From an uncultured Porphyromonadaceae bacterium (GTDB lineage: Bacteria; Bacteroidota; Bacteroidia; Bacteroidales; CAMTPD01), in NCBI GenBank assembly GCA_947074265.1, contig CAMTPD010000003.1, positions 1-16,723 on the forward strand: a stretch of DNA of 16,723 nucleotides. The letters run 5' to 3'. The notes under the pieces are model-generated. The model ran no database searches. It saw only the letters and a list, made by a program, of their open reading frames with translations, and had not been told where the DNA came from. Position numbers and translations under genes: made by a program. Numbering within the stretch: position 1 is the first letter of the stretch; every line of letters starts with the position of its first letter. This document shows, piece by piece, positions 1 to 6,795 of this stretch.

Positions 1-123
1 GTTGAAGTATCATCGTTTGTGTCGCACGAAGAGGCTCAAAAGTTTACATCCGTTCTATTCAATACATTAAAAGGGATAGCAGATATAGAAATATTGATGA
101 TTAATAACGAATCAAGAAAGTGA
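1..123 (+). CDS. porX: 3' end of a probable PorX-type response regulator/PglZ-domain protein (partial)
   Basis: An open frame enters from the left edge and stops with TGA at 121-123, giving the last 40 residues (starting VEVSSFVSHEEAQKF and ending INNESRK). The tail alternates strand and helix, as expected at the end of a larger globular protein. It has no diagnostic motif. The name rests mainly on context. In many Bacteroidota the gene directly before tsaE encodes the response regulator with a PglZ/alkaline-phosphatase-like domain (PorX), which controls type IX secretion genes, and the tail resembles what I remember of that family. The identity is an inference; the presence of a coding 3' end is well supported. 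Confidence 0.5.
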   Translation, partial: VEVSSFVSHEEAQKFTSVLFNTLKGIADIEILMINNESRK

Positions 124-142
124 AAATAAAGCAGAAGTAATA

Positions 143-150
143 TATCTTTG
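143..150 (+). promoter_or_regulatory. Bacteroides-type -7 box ahead of tsaE
   Basis: TATCTTTG fits the Bacteroides sigma-factor -7 consensus TAnnTTTG and lies 24 bp before the tsaE start. No TTTG is seen at the -33 spacing. It could give tsaE transcription independent of the upstream gene, although only 51 bp separate the two genes and read-through is equally possible. Confidence 0.45.
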
Positions 151-174
151 TGTAAGAACAGAAAATAAAACAAC

Positions 175-591
175 ATGACAGAAATAACAATCAACGGACT
201 CGATTCTATTCGCGATGCAGCCAAAGCATTTATAGAGGCAATGGACGATCGCACAGTGTTTGCTTTTTACGGCGACATGGGAGCGGGAAAAACAACCTTT
301 ATTAAAGCGATCTGTGAAGAACTAGGAGTAGAAGATGTAATCAACAGTCCTACGTTTGCTATTGTAAATGAGTATCGATCAGCTTCCGACGAGCTAATCT
401 ATCATTTCGACTTTTATCGCATCAACAAGATCGAAGAAGCGTACGATTTCGGTTACGAAGATTACCTATACTCCGGAGCATTGTGCTTTATCGAATGGCC
501 TGAGAAAATCGAAGAACTATTACCTTCAGACATCGTAAACGTAACCATCAAAGAAAATGAAGACGGTACACGTACCGTATCTGTAAAATAA
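175..591 (+). CDS. tsaE: tRNA threonylcarbamoyladenosine biosynthesis ATPase TsaE
   Basis: TsaE (YjeE) is the small cytoplasmic ATPase that works with TsaB and TsaD to place threonylcarbamoyl on A37 of ANN-decoding tRNAs (t6A). The 138-residue length is normal for the family. Visible motifs in order are the Walker A loop GDMGAGKTT (residues 33-41), the family signature SPTF (58-61), HFDFYR (77-82) and FIEWPE (105-110), which carries the conserved acidic and tryptophan residues. The ATG at 175 follows a promoter-like box closely and leaves a complete N-terminal strand before the P-loop. The next gene starts only 4 bp after the stop, so the two are probably cotranscribed. Confidence is high because all family motifs are present and in order. 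Confidence 0.96.
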   Translation: MTEITINGLDSIRDAAKAFIEAMDDRTVFAFYGDMGAGKTTFIKAICEELGVEDVINSPTFAIVNEYRSASDELIYHFDFYRINKIEEAYDFGYEDYLYSGALCFIEWPEKIEELLPSDIVNVTIKENEDGTRTVSVK

Positions 592-595
592 AGTC

Positions 596-808
596 ATGGC
601 AGATAAGTTTGTATTTATACTCTTTATGCTCATCGGCGCCTTGTCTGTTGCAGCTTCGGTATTCAACTTCGAGTGGTTTTTCAAAACCAACGGAGCTGCA
701 ACATTCATTCGCATTCTCGGCTATAAGGGCGCACGAATCTTTTACGGTATTCTAGGGATCTTACTCATTGGAGTAGGACTCTCTTTTTGGTTCGATCTAC
801 TTACCTAG
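596..808 (+). CDS. small two-helix membrane protein, immunity-17 (Imm17) family-like
   Basis: This 70-residue protein has two strongly hydrophobic segments (about residues 5-22 and 49-68). They are joined by a short basic/aromatic loop containing FEWFFKTNGA and RILGYKGARIFYGILG. The pattern of phenylalanine-rich first helix, KGAR-FYGILG motif and second helix matches small Bacteroidota proteins usually named immunity 17 family. That name comes from computational prediction in polymorphic-toxin loci. No toxin gene is visible here, and the gene sits 4 bp after tsaE, so an immunity role is doubtful. It is probably a conserved inner-membrane protein of unknown function. The reading frame is credible because of its tight operon spacing and coherent membrane topology. 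Confidence 0.7.
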   Translation: MADKFVFILFMLIGALSVAASVFNFEWFFKTNGAATFIRILGYKGARIFYGILGILLIGVGLSFWFDLLT

Positions 809-909
809 AATCTATTGTGAGTTAAAACCACACATGTTACTTAACATTCCCTTTGTTTGGTAACCAATCCAAATTCTCCCTTGTTATAGTTTATAAAAGC
901 TATAACGTT

Positions 910-2127
910 ATGCATACCGAAGATTATATCAACCGCGAGCGTCAATACGGCGCACACAATTACCATCCGCTTCCCGTTGTATTGCACAAAGGAGAAGGTA
1001 TCTATGTATGGGATGTAGAAGGAAAGAAATACATGGACTTTCTATCCGGTTACTCCGCCCTCAATCAAGGGCATCGTCATCCCAAGGTACTTCAAGCATT
1101 GATGGATCAAGCCAGTTTACTTACACTCACTTCCCGCGCTTTTCACTCCGATGTATTGGGCGATTACATGGAGTACGCATGCAAATTATTTGGTTACGAC
1201 AAACTCATTCCGATGAATTCGGGTGCAGAAGGTGTAGAAACCGCCCTCAAGCTATGTCGTCGTTGGGCGTATGTGCGCAAGGGAATTCCTGTAAATCTCG
1301 CAAAAATAGTTGTATGCGAAGATAACTTCCACGGACGTACAATCACGGCCGTTTCCATGTCTACCGATCCTACTTCATACGATCAATTCGGTCCTTTCAC
1401 TCCAGGATTTATAAAGATTAAATACAATGATCTCGATCAGCTTGCCGAAGTTCTGAAACAAGAGCACGTAGCCGGCTTTTTGCTCGAGCCCATACAAGGC
1501 GAGGCGGGTATTGTAGTTCCCGACGAAGGTTATCTTAAGAAAGCATACGAGCTTTGTCAAGAAAACGATGTCTTGTTTATTGCCGATGAAATCCAAACAG
1601 GTCTCGGGCGAACCGGAAAGATGCTTTGTTGCGATTACGAAGGCGTGCACCCCGATGTGCTTATCTTGGGTAAAGCCCTTTCGGCCGGTGTATTCCCGAT
1701 CTCGGCCGTATTGGCTCGCGATGAGATTATGTTGTGTATTAAGCCCGGCGAGCATGGGTCTACCTTTGGCGGAAGTCCGCTCTCTGCTCGCGTAGCTCAA
1801 GCAGCAATCGAAGTAGTCATTGAAGAGAAACTAGCAGAAAATGCTTTTGTAATGGGACAATTGTTTCGTGAAAGTCTGGAAAAGATAGACTCGCCACTGA
1901 TCGATACCATACGAGGCAAAGGACTTCTCAATGCAATCGTCACTGTTCCGCAAGATGGAATTACCGCGTGGGATATCTGTATTGCTTTGCGCGATCGCGG
2001 GTTGCTCGCCAAACCAACACACGAGCACATCATCCGTTTTGCGCCACCGCTTATCATCAACGAAGCACAGTTGCAAGAAGCCATCCATATCATTATCGAT
2101 GTATTCGCTTCGTATCACACAAAGTAA
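910..2127 (+). CDS. rocD: ornithine aminotransferase (ornithine-oxo-acid transaminase)
   Basis: This PLP-dependent class III aminotransferase converts ornithine and 2-oxoglutarate to glutamate-5-semialdehyde and glutamate. The 405-residue product shows the ornithine aminotransferase signature [17 protein letters not shown] (103-119), the cofactor-binding [11 protein letters not shown] (226-236) and the Schiff-base lysine K255 in [10 protein letters not shown]. Substrate-side features EDNFHGRT (137-143) and [11 protein letters not shown] also fit. I chose the ATG at 910 because [20 protein letters not shown] is a typical N-terminus. The frame is open back to a TTG at 853, but that adds 19 residues of unlikely sequence. 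The arginase gene follows 33 bp downstream and supplies the ornithine. The direction of flux, toward proline or glutamate, is inferred from this pairing. Confidence 0.96.
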   Translation: MHTEDYINRERQYGAHNYHPLPVVLHKGEGIYVWDVEGKKYMDFLSGYSALNQGHRHPKVLQALMDQASLLTLTSRAFHSDVLGDYMEYACKLFGYDKLIPMNSGAEGVETALKLCRRWAYVRKGIPVNLAKIVVCEDNFHGRTITAVSMSTDPTSYDQFGPFTPGFIKIKYNDLDQLAEVLKQEHVAGFLLEPIQGEAGIVVPDEGYLKKAYELCQENDVLFIADEIQTGLGRTGKMLCCDYEGVHPDVLILGKALSAGVFPISAVLARDEIMLCIKPGEHGSTFGGSPLSARVAQAAIEVVIEEKLAENAFVMGQLFRESLEKIDSPLIDTIRGKGLLNAIVTVPQDGITAWDICIALRDRGLLAKPTHEHIIRFAPPLIINEAQLQEAIHIIIDVFASYHTK

Positions 2128-2160
2128 TGTAGTTATCTATTTTATCAAATACCGTTTGCC

Positions 2161-3057
2161 ATGAAGATAAATGTAATAGGCGTTCCGCTCAATTTAGGCT
2201 GTGACAGACTAGGCGTAGAAAAGGCACCCAATAAAATAAGAGAGCTGGGGCTGATGAAAACCATACGAGGATACGGACACCGAGCTTTCGATCTCGGGAA
2301 TTTGTATGTGCCTCCGGTACTCGAAAAAGACAAGTATTCGAAGCATGCACGTATGAAATACCTCGATGCCATCGTCGAGGTGAATAATAATTTGGCCGAG
2401 CTGGTTTACGACACACTCAAGGGAGGAGCATTTCCCATTGTGCTGGGCGGCGACCATGCACTTGGGCTTGGCAGCGCGTCGGGTGTAGGAAAATCGTACG
2501 ACGACTTTGGTATCATTTGGCTCGATGCCCATGGAGATATCAATACCTCCGAAACGTCGCCGAGCGGCAATATACACGGCATGGCACTCGGAGCATTGAT
2601 GGGAAAAGGGAGCGATGAATTGGTCAATATTTATGCACCCGGCAACAAAGTAGATCCTCGCAACGTGTTTTTGGTAGGAACCCGTAGTCTCGATGACGGC
2701 GAAGTAGAGCTGATCGCAAAAGAAAACATCAGCATCTATCCGATGACTGTAATCCGAGAAAAAGGAGTTGCCTTCGTTGTAGAAGATATCAAGCATAAGC
2801 TCAAAGAGCGGAAGATTCGCAACATTCATTTTAGTATTGATGTAGATTCGCTCGATCCGGCTTTGGCTCCGGGCACGGGTACCAAAGTGCCCGACGGACT
2901 CACGCGTGACGAATTCTACGGTTTCATCGATCCTATTCTCGATACAAACCTCATCAAGTCGCTCGACCTGGTAGAATACAATCCCGATCTTGATGAAGAC
3001 GACAAAACGGCACAGATGGTGTTGGATATAATCGACCACATCACGGCACGATTGTAG
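2161..3057 (+). CDS. rocF: arginase
   Basis: Arginase hydrolyses L-arginine to L-ornithine and urea using a binuclear manganese centre. The 298-residue length is normal. All metal-ligand motifs are visible: GGDHA (H99), DAHGDIN (D122, H124, D126) and SIDVDSLDP (D227, D229). The catalytic-side histidine sits in GNIHGM (H139), and E272 in VEYNP matches the conserved guanidinium-binding glutamate. The substrate-loop pattern S-P-S-G-N (133-137) and the spacing favour arginase over agmatinase or formimidoylglutamase. The position directly after rocD supports this assignment, since the product ornithine is the substrate of RocD. The ATG at 2161 gives the typical MKINVIGVPLNLG start. A long open frame on the opposite strand is a codon shadow. 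Confidence 0.95.
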   Translation: MKINVIGVPLNLGCDRLGVEKAPNKIRELGLMKTIRGYGHRAFDLGNLYVPPVLEKDKYSKHARMKYLDAIVEVNNNLAELVYDTLKGGAFPIVLGGDHALGLGSASGVGKSYDDFGIIWLDAHGDINTSETSPSGNIHGMALGALMGKGSDELVNIYAPGNKVDPRNVFLVGTRSLDDGEVELIAKENISIYPMTVIREKGVAFVVEDIKHKLKERKIRNIHFSIDVDSLDPALAPGTGTKVPDGLTRDEFYGFIDPILDTNLIKSLDLVEYNPDLDEDDKTAQMVLDIIDHITARL

Positions 3058-3128
3058 TAGCGGAAGCGATTGGGGATTGAATATTTCGTTATATTTATCC
3101 CCGTAACCTATATCTAAATCGTTTCTAC

Positions 3129-4505
3129 ATGAAGAAAAAGATCTATGTATTTGCAGCAGCCTGCACACTTATGAGTAATGCACTATTCGCACAGTCGGTA
3201 ACGGGCAAATGGAACGGAAAACTCGACATTCAAGGCATTATGAAACTTCGCATTGTGCTCAATGTAAAAGAAGCCGGCGGAACCTATACGGCAACATTGC
3301 TAAGTCCTGATCAAAGTTCGGCCGAAATTCCCGCAACGAAAACCACCTTCGATCAAGGAGTCCTTACAGTAGAATGCGCTTCCATCGGAATGAAATATTC
3401 GGGCAAGCTCGAAAAAGATTCGTTGAAAGGGACGTTTACCCAAGGAAGTCTGAATGTACCGCTCAACTTGGGACAAGGAGAAGAGACACTCGTACGCAAA
3501 CAAAACCCAGTAGCACCTTATCCGTACAACAGCGAAGATGTTGTGTTTGCACAAAAACACGACGGGATCAATCTCGCCGGAACGTTTACCTATCCCAAAA
3601 CGGGTACAAACTTTCCGGTGGTTGTACTGCTTAGTGGCAGCGGACCGCAAGACAGAGATGAAGCTCTATTAGGACATAGTCCGTTTTTAGTGCTGGCAGA
3701 TTATCTTACACGCAACGGCATTGCCGTGCTTCGATTCGACGATCGCGGAACGGGGAAGTCGCAAGGAGTGTACCACAAAGCCGGGGTAACTGATTTTGCA
3801 AACGATGCAGATGCTGCAATACAATATTTGAAAACGAGAAAAGAAGTAAACCCTAAAAAAATCGGATTAATCGGACATAGCTTGGGCAGTTCCATCGCTT
3901 TCATCGAAGCATCAGGCAGAAATAAAGGCAATGTCTCGTATATTGTATCCATGGCAGGCATGGGCGTAAAAGGCGATGCTGCCTTGAAAAAGCAACGTGA
4001 AGTGCTGAGTAAGAAATTGGGCTTGCCCGATGCCGCGGCACAACAAAATGAGGCAATGATTGCTCAAATCAATGAATTGATAGCAAAAGAAGGTATGAAT
4101 GCCGTGCAGCAAAACCCCGATAAATACATCGATCAGTTGATACCGACACTTTTCAAAGGAAATGATCAGATGAGAGAAGCCTTTAGAAAAACATTGGAGC
4201 AATGTGCTTCGCCTGAGATCGTCTCAATATTGGCTTACGATCCTGCCGGTGATTTGGCGCAACTAGCGTGTCCGCTGTTTGCAATCAACGGGACCAACGA
4301 CATGCAAGTAGACGCCGATCAGAACCTCACAGGCATAGCAACAGCAACTGCCAACAAGGCCACGACAAAGAAATATCCCCAACTCAACCACATGTTCCAG
4401 CCGAGTAAAACAGGCCTTCCTACCGAGTATGGAGAAATAGAAACAACGATTTCACCGCAAGTATTGCAAGATATCACTGTTTGGATTCAAAGTGTAACCA
4501 AATAG
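3129..4505 (+). CDS. exported alpha/beta hydrolase with N-terminal beta-rich domain
   Basis: The 458-residue product begins with a clear signal peptide (basic MKKK, hydrophobic core, probable cleavage after FA at residue 21). Next comes a beta-rich region of about 100 residues (22-120; GKWNGKLDIQG, GTYTATLLSP) that resembles a lipocalin-like or DUF3887-like accessory domain. The alpha/beta hydrolase fold runs from about 135 to the end. Its nucleophile elbow is GLIGHSLGS (S251), with probable oxyanion region LLSGSGPQDRD (168-176), acid D391 in NGTNDMQVD and histidine H421 in LNHMF. The family is annotated as alpha/beta hydrolase or dienelactone-hydrolase/S9-like. The substrate is unknown; an esterase, acyl-peptide or glycan-ester role is possible. 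It probably acts in the periplasm. It is separated from arginase by 71 bp and followed by a strong terminator. Confidence 0.9.
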   Translation: MKKKIYVFAAACTLMSNALFAQSVTGKWNGKLDIQGIMKLRIVLNVKEAGGTYTATLLSPDQSSAEIPATKTTFDQGVLTVECASIGMKYSGKLEKDSLKGTFTQGSLNVPLNLGQGEETLVRKQNPVAPYPYNSEDVVFAQKHDGINLAGTFTYPKTGTNFPVVVLLSGSGPQDRDEALLGHSPFLVLADYLTRNGIAVLRFDDRGTGKSQGVYHKAGVTDFANDADAAIQYLKTRKEVNPKKIGLIGHSLGSSIAFIEASGRNKGNVSYIVSMAGMGVKGDAALKKQREVLSKKLGLPDAAAQQNEAMIAQINELIAKEGMNAVQQNPDKYIDQLIPTLFKGNDQMREAFRKTLEQCASPEIVSILAYDPAGDLAQLACPLFAINGTNDMQVDADQNLTGIATATANKATTKKYPQLNHMFQPSKTGLPTEYGEIETTISPQVLQDITVWIQSVTK

Positions 4506-4516
4506 ATCAAACAAAG

Positions 4517-4564
4517 AAACCTCTTTTATCAACCGAGTATGACACTCGGAGATAAAAGAGGTTT
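4517..4564. terminator. bidirectional terminator between the hydrolase and trpS
   Basis: Perfect 14-bp arms AAACCTCTTTTATC (4517-4530) and GATAAAAGAGGTTT (4551-4564) enclose a second short stem (CCGAGT/ACTCGG). The hairpin is followed by a T-rich tract on the + strand (TTTTATTTT) and preceded by an A-rich tract that serves the opposite direction. It lies between two convergent genes, 12 bp after the hydrolase stop and 30 bp from the trpS stop, so it can end both transcripts. Confidence 0.92.
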
Positions 4565-4593
4565 TATTTTGTAGATACGTTACCGTAATCTGA

Positions 4594-5583
4594 TTAGAAC
4601 GTTTTGAAGCCCATGATCTCGCGAACTTCGCGAAGGGTTTTCGCTGCGCTTTCACGTGCTTTCTCTGCACCCAACTTCGCAACTCTGTGAAGGTATTCTT
4701 CGTCGTTTTGGATTTCAAGGATGCGTTCACGAATAGGACTTGTTGCCGCGATAATATCGGCTGCAAGTTGTTTCTTCAAGTCTCCGTAACGGATCTCGCA
4801 TGCATTCCATTTTTGTTCGTAGAAGTCTACTACTTCTTGTGTAGAAACAACGCGAAGAATGGTAAACAAGTTTTCGATATAGTCCGGTTTTACCGAGTTC
4901 ATCTCTTGTGGACCTTGGTCGGTCAGTGCACGCTTTACTTTCTTTTCGATTGTCTTTGCATCGTCAGACAAGTATACACAGTTTCCTTCCGATTTACCCA
5001 TTTTACCGCTACCATCAAGTCCCGGTATCTTGATCAAGTTTTCACCGAAGTTGTATGCTGTTGGTTCAGGGAACAGTTCTACGTTGTAGAAATTGTTGAA
5101 GCGACGAGCAAACTTACGCGTCATCTCAAGGTGTTGTTCCTGATCTTTCCCTACAGGCACTTTCAATGCTTTGTGCATCAAAATATCTGCCGCCATAAGC
5201 GTAGGATAAGTAAGCAAACCTGCGTTTACGTTTTCAGGTTGTTTGCGCGCTTTTTCTTTGAAAGAAGAAGTTTTTGCAAGCTCACCCATGTAAGCGTGCA
5301 TATTGAGAAGCAAATAAAGTTCTGTTACTTCAGGAACATCACTTTGCACATAAATAGTAGACTTTTCTGGGTCTAACCCGGCAGCAAGATACTCTGTCAA
5401 AACATCTTTCACGTTTGCGTGCAAGAGAGCAGGATCGGGGTGCGTAGTTAGTGAGTGATAGTCGGCGATGAAAAAGTAGCAGTTATTCTCATCTTGCATT
5501 TTGATGAAGTTACGAAGGGCTCCGTAGTAGTTGCCCAGGTGTAATCTTCCTGTCGAGCGGATTCCGCTTACAACTGTTTCCAT
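4594..5583 (-). CDS. trpS: tryptophanyl-tRNA synthetase
   Basis: TrpS charges tRNA-Trp with tryptophan in an ATP-dependent class I reaction. The 329-residue length is typical of bacterial enzymes. The N-terminus METVVSGIRSTGRLHLGNYYGA carries the HIGH-type motif HLGN (15-18), and the KMSKS-type loop appears as GKMGKSEGN (193-201). ADYHSLTT (40-47) and PVGKDQEQHLEMTR (143-156) are further TrpS hallmarks, the latter contacting substrate. The ATG at 5583 begins directly with the expected first strand, so no longer start is needed. The gene is 141 bp downstream of the HU-type gene on the same strand. It has its own promoter-like box and a palindrome in its leader, described separately. Confidence 0.97.
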   Translation of the reverse strand: METVVSGIRSTGRLHLGNYYGALRNFIKMQDENNCYFFIADYHSLTTHPDPALLHANVKDVLTEYLAAGLDPEKSTIYVQSDVPEVTELYLLLNMHAYMGELAKTSSFKEKARKQPENVNAGLLTYPTLMAADILMHKALKVPVGKDQEQHLEMTRKFARRFNNFYNVELFPEPTAYNFGENLIKIPGLDGSGKMGKSEGNCVYLSDDAKTIEKKVKRALTDQGPQEMNSVKPDYIENLFTILRVVSTQEVVDFYEQKWNACEIRYGDLKKQLAADIIAATSPIRERILEIQNDEEYLHRVAKLGAEKARESAAKTLREVREIMGFKTF

Positions 5584-5619
5584 GTTTATATCAATTATAC
5601 TTATTTGTTCTGTTTCAAA

Positions 5620-5637
5620 GAAACCGATCTCGGTTTC
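5620..5637. repeat. perfect palindrome in the trpS leader
   Basis: GAAACCGATCTCGGTTTC consists of 8-bp perfect arms with a 2-bp centre. It lies 37 bp upstream of the trpS start and immediately downstream of the predicted -7 box, so it would overlap or sit just after the transcription start. It could be an operator or a 5'-end hairpin of the mRNA. Confidence 0.6.
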
Positions 5638-5645
5638 GTAGGATA

Positions 5646-5653
5646 CAAAGTTA
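5646..5653 (-). promoter_or_regulatory. Bacteroides-type -7 box for trpS
   Basis: On the minus strand the sequence is TAACTTTG, a full match to TAnnTTTG. I see no TTTG at the usual -33 spacing. The predicted start would be roughly 8 bases further on, giving a leader of about 55 nt. Confidence 0.5.
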
Positions 5654-5724
5654 CTGAGAAACTGTCTTGAATCCTTGGAATCGTTGTTTTATTTGTACCC
5701 AATTCATTCATTTTTCGCCAGAAA

Positions 5725-6354
5725 TCAGTCATTGACGACACCCGTCGTTTGGGGCGCTTTGTGCCCGGCCTCTAAAACGTAATAGTTGAGCGGCGATTTC
5801 CCCTGACAAAGCAAAAGGTTTTCGAGCAAGTAAATACGGCGATCTTCGCGCCACGTATAGTCGCTGCAACCATTGATGGAGCGGTAGATGTTTCGGTTTA
5901 TAACGGGATTGGAGGCAAGATAGTGGAGCATGCGTTGTTTGCGTTGCTCAAACGTATCGTCGCTTTGCTTCGGTAGCGAAGCGCGCTCGATGGTAGCTCC
6001 TTTTAGGTTGGTCACGAGTGCTTTACTGCAACGAAAGTTTACGGTCTTTACATCGATCGAATGCGAGCGTATCTCTTTTTCGTCGATTACTTTACGCGAG
6101 GCAAGTGTAACCGAAAGGGTTCCGAGTCCGTCGAGCGTGACCTGATAACCGCCCCGTAGCGACTTGATCACAAAAGCTTCGAGGCTTTTCATCGCCGCAG
6201 CCACGTCGGCCGGAGACAACGTTCCCGACATGGTAGCTTCTTCTGCCCAGTCGTCGAGCGTTTTTGTGCCTCTAATTACCGGAACAGGATATAGATATTT
6301 CAGATTATCGCCACTTCTGGGAGGAAGTGTACTCATTTTGTAGAGGATAGACAT
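5725..6354 (-). CDS. HU-family DNA-binding protein of the HU-HIG type with C-terminal winged-helix-like part
   Basis: The 209-residue product carries a divergent HU/IHF domain (about 22-120). Its pieces are PVPVIRGTKTLDDWAEEATMSGTLSPADVAAAM as helices, FVIKSLRGGYQVTLDGLGTLSV as the strand and arm region, then a second strand set ending ALVTNLKGATIERA. The TLSPADV and DGLGTLSV features are typical of the Bacteroidota HU-HIG group, in which a HU domain is fused to a winged helix, Ig or Gly-rich part. The C-terminal region (135-195; MLHYLASNPVINRNIYRSI...TWREDRR) looks like a winged-helix DNA-binding unit. The start is placed at the ATG ending at 6354. The frame runs open to 6498, but the extra 48 residues would be translated from a palindromic G+C-rich repeat and are unlikely. 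It is likely a nucleoid or regulatory protein; its targets are unknown. Confidence 0.85.
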   Translation of the reverse strand: MSILYKMSTLPPRSGDNLKYLYPVPVIRGTKTLDDWAEEATMSGTLSPADVAAAMKSLEAFVIKSLRGGYQVTLDGLGTLSVTLASRKVIDEKEIRSHSIDVKTVNFRCSKALVTNLKGATIERASLPKQSDDTFEQRKQRMLHYLASNPVINRNIYRSINGCSDYTWREDRRIYLLENLLLCQGKSPLNYYVLEAGHKAPQTTGVVND

Positions 6355-6414
6355 ATGTGTGTGTTTATTGGTATTTATTGATTCTTTAAGGTTGCTCTTT
6401 ATCGTAACTAAGCT

Positions 6415-6498
6415 TTGCGCCCCTGCGGTTCCATCTTTGTGCCTGGGCCCGCAAAGATTGTACCCCATGGGGTTTCGTCTTTGTGCCCCGGGGCGCAA
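6415..6498. repeat. 84-bp G+C-rich palindromic repeat element in the HU-HIG leader
   Basis: The element starts and ends with 9-bp inverted repeats TTGCGCCCC (6415-6423) and GGGGCGCAA (6490-6498). Inside are two imperfect direct repeats, 6415-6451 and 6458-6495, sharing about 28 of 37 positions including TCTTTGTGCC. It also contains the palindromes ACCCCATGGGGT (6462-6473) and GCCCCGGGGC (6485-6494). A central CAAAGA (6452-6457) can pair with a TCTTTG on either side (6434-6439 or 6479-6484). It is much richer in G+C than the flanking A+T-rich leader. On the minus strand it would be transcribed as the 5' leader of the HU-HIG gene. Confidence 0.8.
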
Positions 6499-6523
6499 GG
6501 TTTAGCGGTTGCTAAGTCGAGCG

Positions 6524-6531
6524 CAAATATA
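6524..6531 (-). promoter_or_regulatory. Bacteroides-type -7 box for the HU-HIG gene
   Basis: The minus strand reads TATATTTG, a full match to TAnnTTTG, with GTTG about 21 bases upstream as a plausible -33 element. Transcription from here would give a leader of roughly 160 nt that includes the whole palindromic repeat element. Confidence 0.5.
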
Positions 6532-6795
6532 AGTTATTAACAGGCGAGAATGCAACGAAAAAGCCGCTTATTTTCAATTATCTTTCTGATTGCCAACAAT
6601 GTGTTGGGAGATCCGGTGTTGCGGAGTTGAAGTTATCAACAAGCCGTTGATGAAAACCGAGAAGGAATCGATTGCACAAGGTCGTTGTGTGTTGAAAACG
6701 GTTTTTTCGGTACAATTTTATGCGAATAAATGGGTTAGATTTAAAGATCTTCCTATATTTAGCGCATTGTATCTATCCTTATAAATCAGACTATT

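Larger units (their letters stand above)
6355..6795. other. 441-bp divergent intergenic region between HU-HIG and SPFH genes
   Basis: The region holds the 84-bp repeat element (6415-6498) and a probable HU-HIG promoter (6524-6531). The remaining stretch (about 6540-6795) has no convincing gene. It should contain the promoter of the SPFH gene. The best -7-like sequence there is TATATTTA at 6754-6761, one mismatch from TAnnTTTG, without a clear -33 partner. An open frame at 6590-6784 has no family features and ends 12 bp before the SPFH start, so I do not call it. Confidence 0.6.

Noticed and set aside
853..909. Longer N-terminus for ornithine aminotransferase from a TTG start at 853
   Set aside because: The added 19 residues do not look like the family N-terminus, and the ATG at 910 begins with the typical sequence.
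3072..3102. Inverted repeat GGGGAT/ATCCCC between arginase and the hydrolase as a terminator
   Set aside because: Only 6-bp arms with a 19-bp loop and no T-run; it may be chance or overlap the hydrolase promoter.
2209..3168. Long open frame (319 codons) antisense to arginase
   Set aside because: It mirrors the codon structure of a well-supported gene and has no protein-family features (many Cys, His and Arg residues typical of shadow frames).
6355..6498. 48-residue N-terminal extension of the HU-HIG protein
   Set aside because: It would be translated from the palindromic G+C-rich repeat, and the frame there is open by chance. The ATG at 6354 gives the usual HU-HIG start.
6590..6784. Open frame of 64 codons ahead of the SPFH gene
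   Set aside because: No family features and unusual composition; it fills the region where the SPFH promoter must lie.
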